A stretch of 64,000 nt of DNA from Lapidilactobacillus luobeiensis. GTDB taxonomy: Bacteria > Bacillota > Bacilli > Lactobacillales > Lactobacillaceae. How positions within the stretch are numbered: the first letter of the stretch is position 1; each line of letters starts with the position of its first letter. The position numbers and the translations under genes are program-made. Positions 63,013-64,000 of this stretch are shown here, piece by piece. Location of the stretch: positions 155,508 to 219,507 of the forward strand of contig NZ_BROC01000001.1 of NCBI RefSeq assembly GCF_024345205.1, written 5' to 3'. The notes beneath the pieces were generated by a model, which saw nothing but the letters and a program-made list of their open reading frames with translations, ran no database searches and was not told the origin of the DNA.

Positions 63013-64000
63013 CTGATTGCAGGTTTTGGTGGGTGTTGCGCGTGAGCGCAACCGGCTGGGACTGCTGATGCGGACTGGAACGTGGTGGGCGTCGTTTTCT
63101 ACCAATTCCAAAAGCGTTATCGCTGATCGGAATTTCTCATCCAATTGCGGGTGTGCTGGGTTTGGTGGTGACGCAACCGCCTCAGGACGTTTGTCGTGGC
63201 TGGAACGCGGTGGGCATCGTTTGAAGCCAATTCCAAAAACGGGAATTGGCTTCAAATCGAGCCTTATTCTAAGCGATAAATCGCTAAGAATAATCGGTTC
63301 TTTCTATACTTTGGCGAAGACACAATCAACACTGATTTAGCGGCTTTCAAGACGACGACTGAATACTCCAACTAAATTAATTAGCGCGATAGGAGATAAA
63401 TCGCCGCATCAACCATCCTAATTATCTAATGTTGAGTGTTGCAATTTTCCAAATTTCGAACGTAAGGACCTAAATTATCGAGAAATTTTAAGGCTATTCG
63501 CCAAACCTTAGAAAGAACCGAATAATCTCACCGCTGAGCCACACGTCCTGAGGCGGTTGCTAGGCAGAATTGAGCCTATCTGCAATATGGGCGAAGAATT
63601 TGACGAAGCGATTGGGCAAGATTGAGGTCAAAACAATTGCCCACTTTTGGAGCGGTACGGCAACACCAACGGATTTGGATTGGGGGACCGGGATACTTTG
63701 CGTAAGCTGAATGTCTCTACTTGTTCCTCAACAATTCTTGGTGAAATCGACCGTTTCAGCCGATTCATCAAGAACTTGCCTCAGTTCATCGGGCAGACTT
63801 CACTGATGTCGCCAATTTAAAGCTTGTAACCACTAACCACGGTCGTCATTTGCGTGGCTCCCCATCAATTGACCATAGCCTGCCAGCTGGCGTGAGGGCT
63901 CAAACGGCTGTTAAAACGTTGAGCGGCTGGAGCGGAGAAATTCGGGGTGAGCTCGCCGTGTCGTTATTCTTAGCGGCTTTGCCGCTTAGAATAAGGCTCA
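63013..64000. repeat. Repeat-rich non-coding region reaching the window edge
   Basis: No supportable gene. Pairs seen: 18-bp perfect inverted repeat 63173-63190 / 63543-63560; 15-bp hairpin 63220-63234 / 63242-63256; 13-bp inverted repeat 63294-63306 / 63509-63521 with weaker flanking match; 17-bp inverted repeat 63259-63275 / 63983-63999 plus 11 bp 63283-63293 / 63964-63974, each end itself palindromic; and an imperfect direct repeat 63075-63115 / 63200-63240. GATC is nearly absent. It may be a non-autonomous element or the remains of one. Confidence 0.6.

Noticed and set aside
63017..63340. Open frames on both strands in the right-end region
   Set aside because: They follow repeat structure, have no ribosome sites and no recognisable protein features.

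Overview
The window looks like chromosomal DNA of a lactic acid bacterium in the Lactobacillaceae. The case rests on a complete lower mevalonate pathway, RexAB in place of RecBCD, a DinG with a fused exonuclease, GpsB, EbsA, peptidases T and C69, and the Bacillus-like gene order dinG-ypmB-asnS-dnaD-nth / ponA-recU / ypsA-gpsB-rnpB-ypsC. Base composition is moderate. Start codons include many TTG and GTG, with strong AGGAGG-type ribosome binding sites. I saw no prophage, tRNA, rRNA, CRISPR array or transposase gene.

Layout. 1-8.5 kb: the end of a Nif3-like gene, pepT, and an aro cluster (aroE, DAHP synthase, aroB, aroC, aroA, aroK) read as one run and closed by a terminator. 8.6-18.2 kb: small units, namely a C69 dipeptidase, a tautomerase, a Cof-type phosphatase, a MIP18-like protein, a DUF2200 protein, a small HTH protein, a threonine-synthase-like protein without its PLP lysine, a methyltransferase, a membrane protein, RsmF, and a small membrane-protein gene broken by an 11-bp duplication. 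18.5-23 kb: mvk-mvaD-mvaK2-fni on the minus strand. 23.3-33.8 kb: rexB, rexA, dinG. 34-43.6 kb: ypmB, asnS, dnaD, nth, pbp1A, recU, ypsA, gpsB, RNase P RNA and a THUMP methyltransferase. 43.7-50.7 kb: corA, lplA, a degV, a nitroreductase, an RNase H-like gene, ebsA and fhs. 50.7-57.5 kb: lspA, rluD and a PyrR-leader-controlled pyrR-carA-carB unit. 57.5-64 kb: rqcH, a marR with paired operators, a second degV, oleate hydratase, and about 1 kb of repeat-rich DNA without a gene.

Most notable: the carA and carB reading frames are full length, but the catalytic residues are gone. The CarA glutaminase Cys and His are replaced, and the metal-binding residues of both CarB ATP-grasp sites are replaced. 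They still sit behind pyrR and an attenuator-type leader. This could be a regulatory or sensing complex built from a dead carbamoyl-phosphate synthetase. A second apparent pseudoenzyme is the threonine-synthase relative at 13.1-14.4 kb. A family of palindromic repeats of about 127 bp recurs just after several genes (near 0.8, 30.8, 37.3 and perhaps 62.9 kb). The tetranucleotide GATC is far above chance in genes sampled by eye and nearly absent from the last 1 kb.
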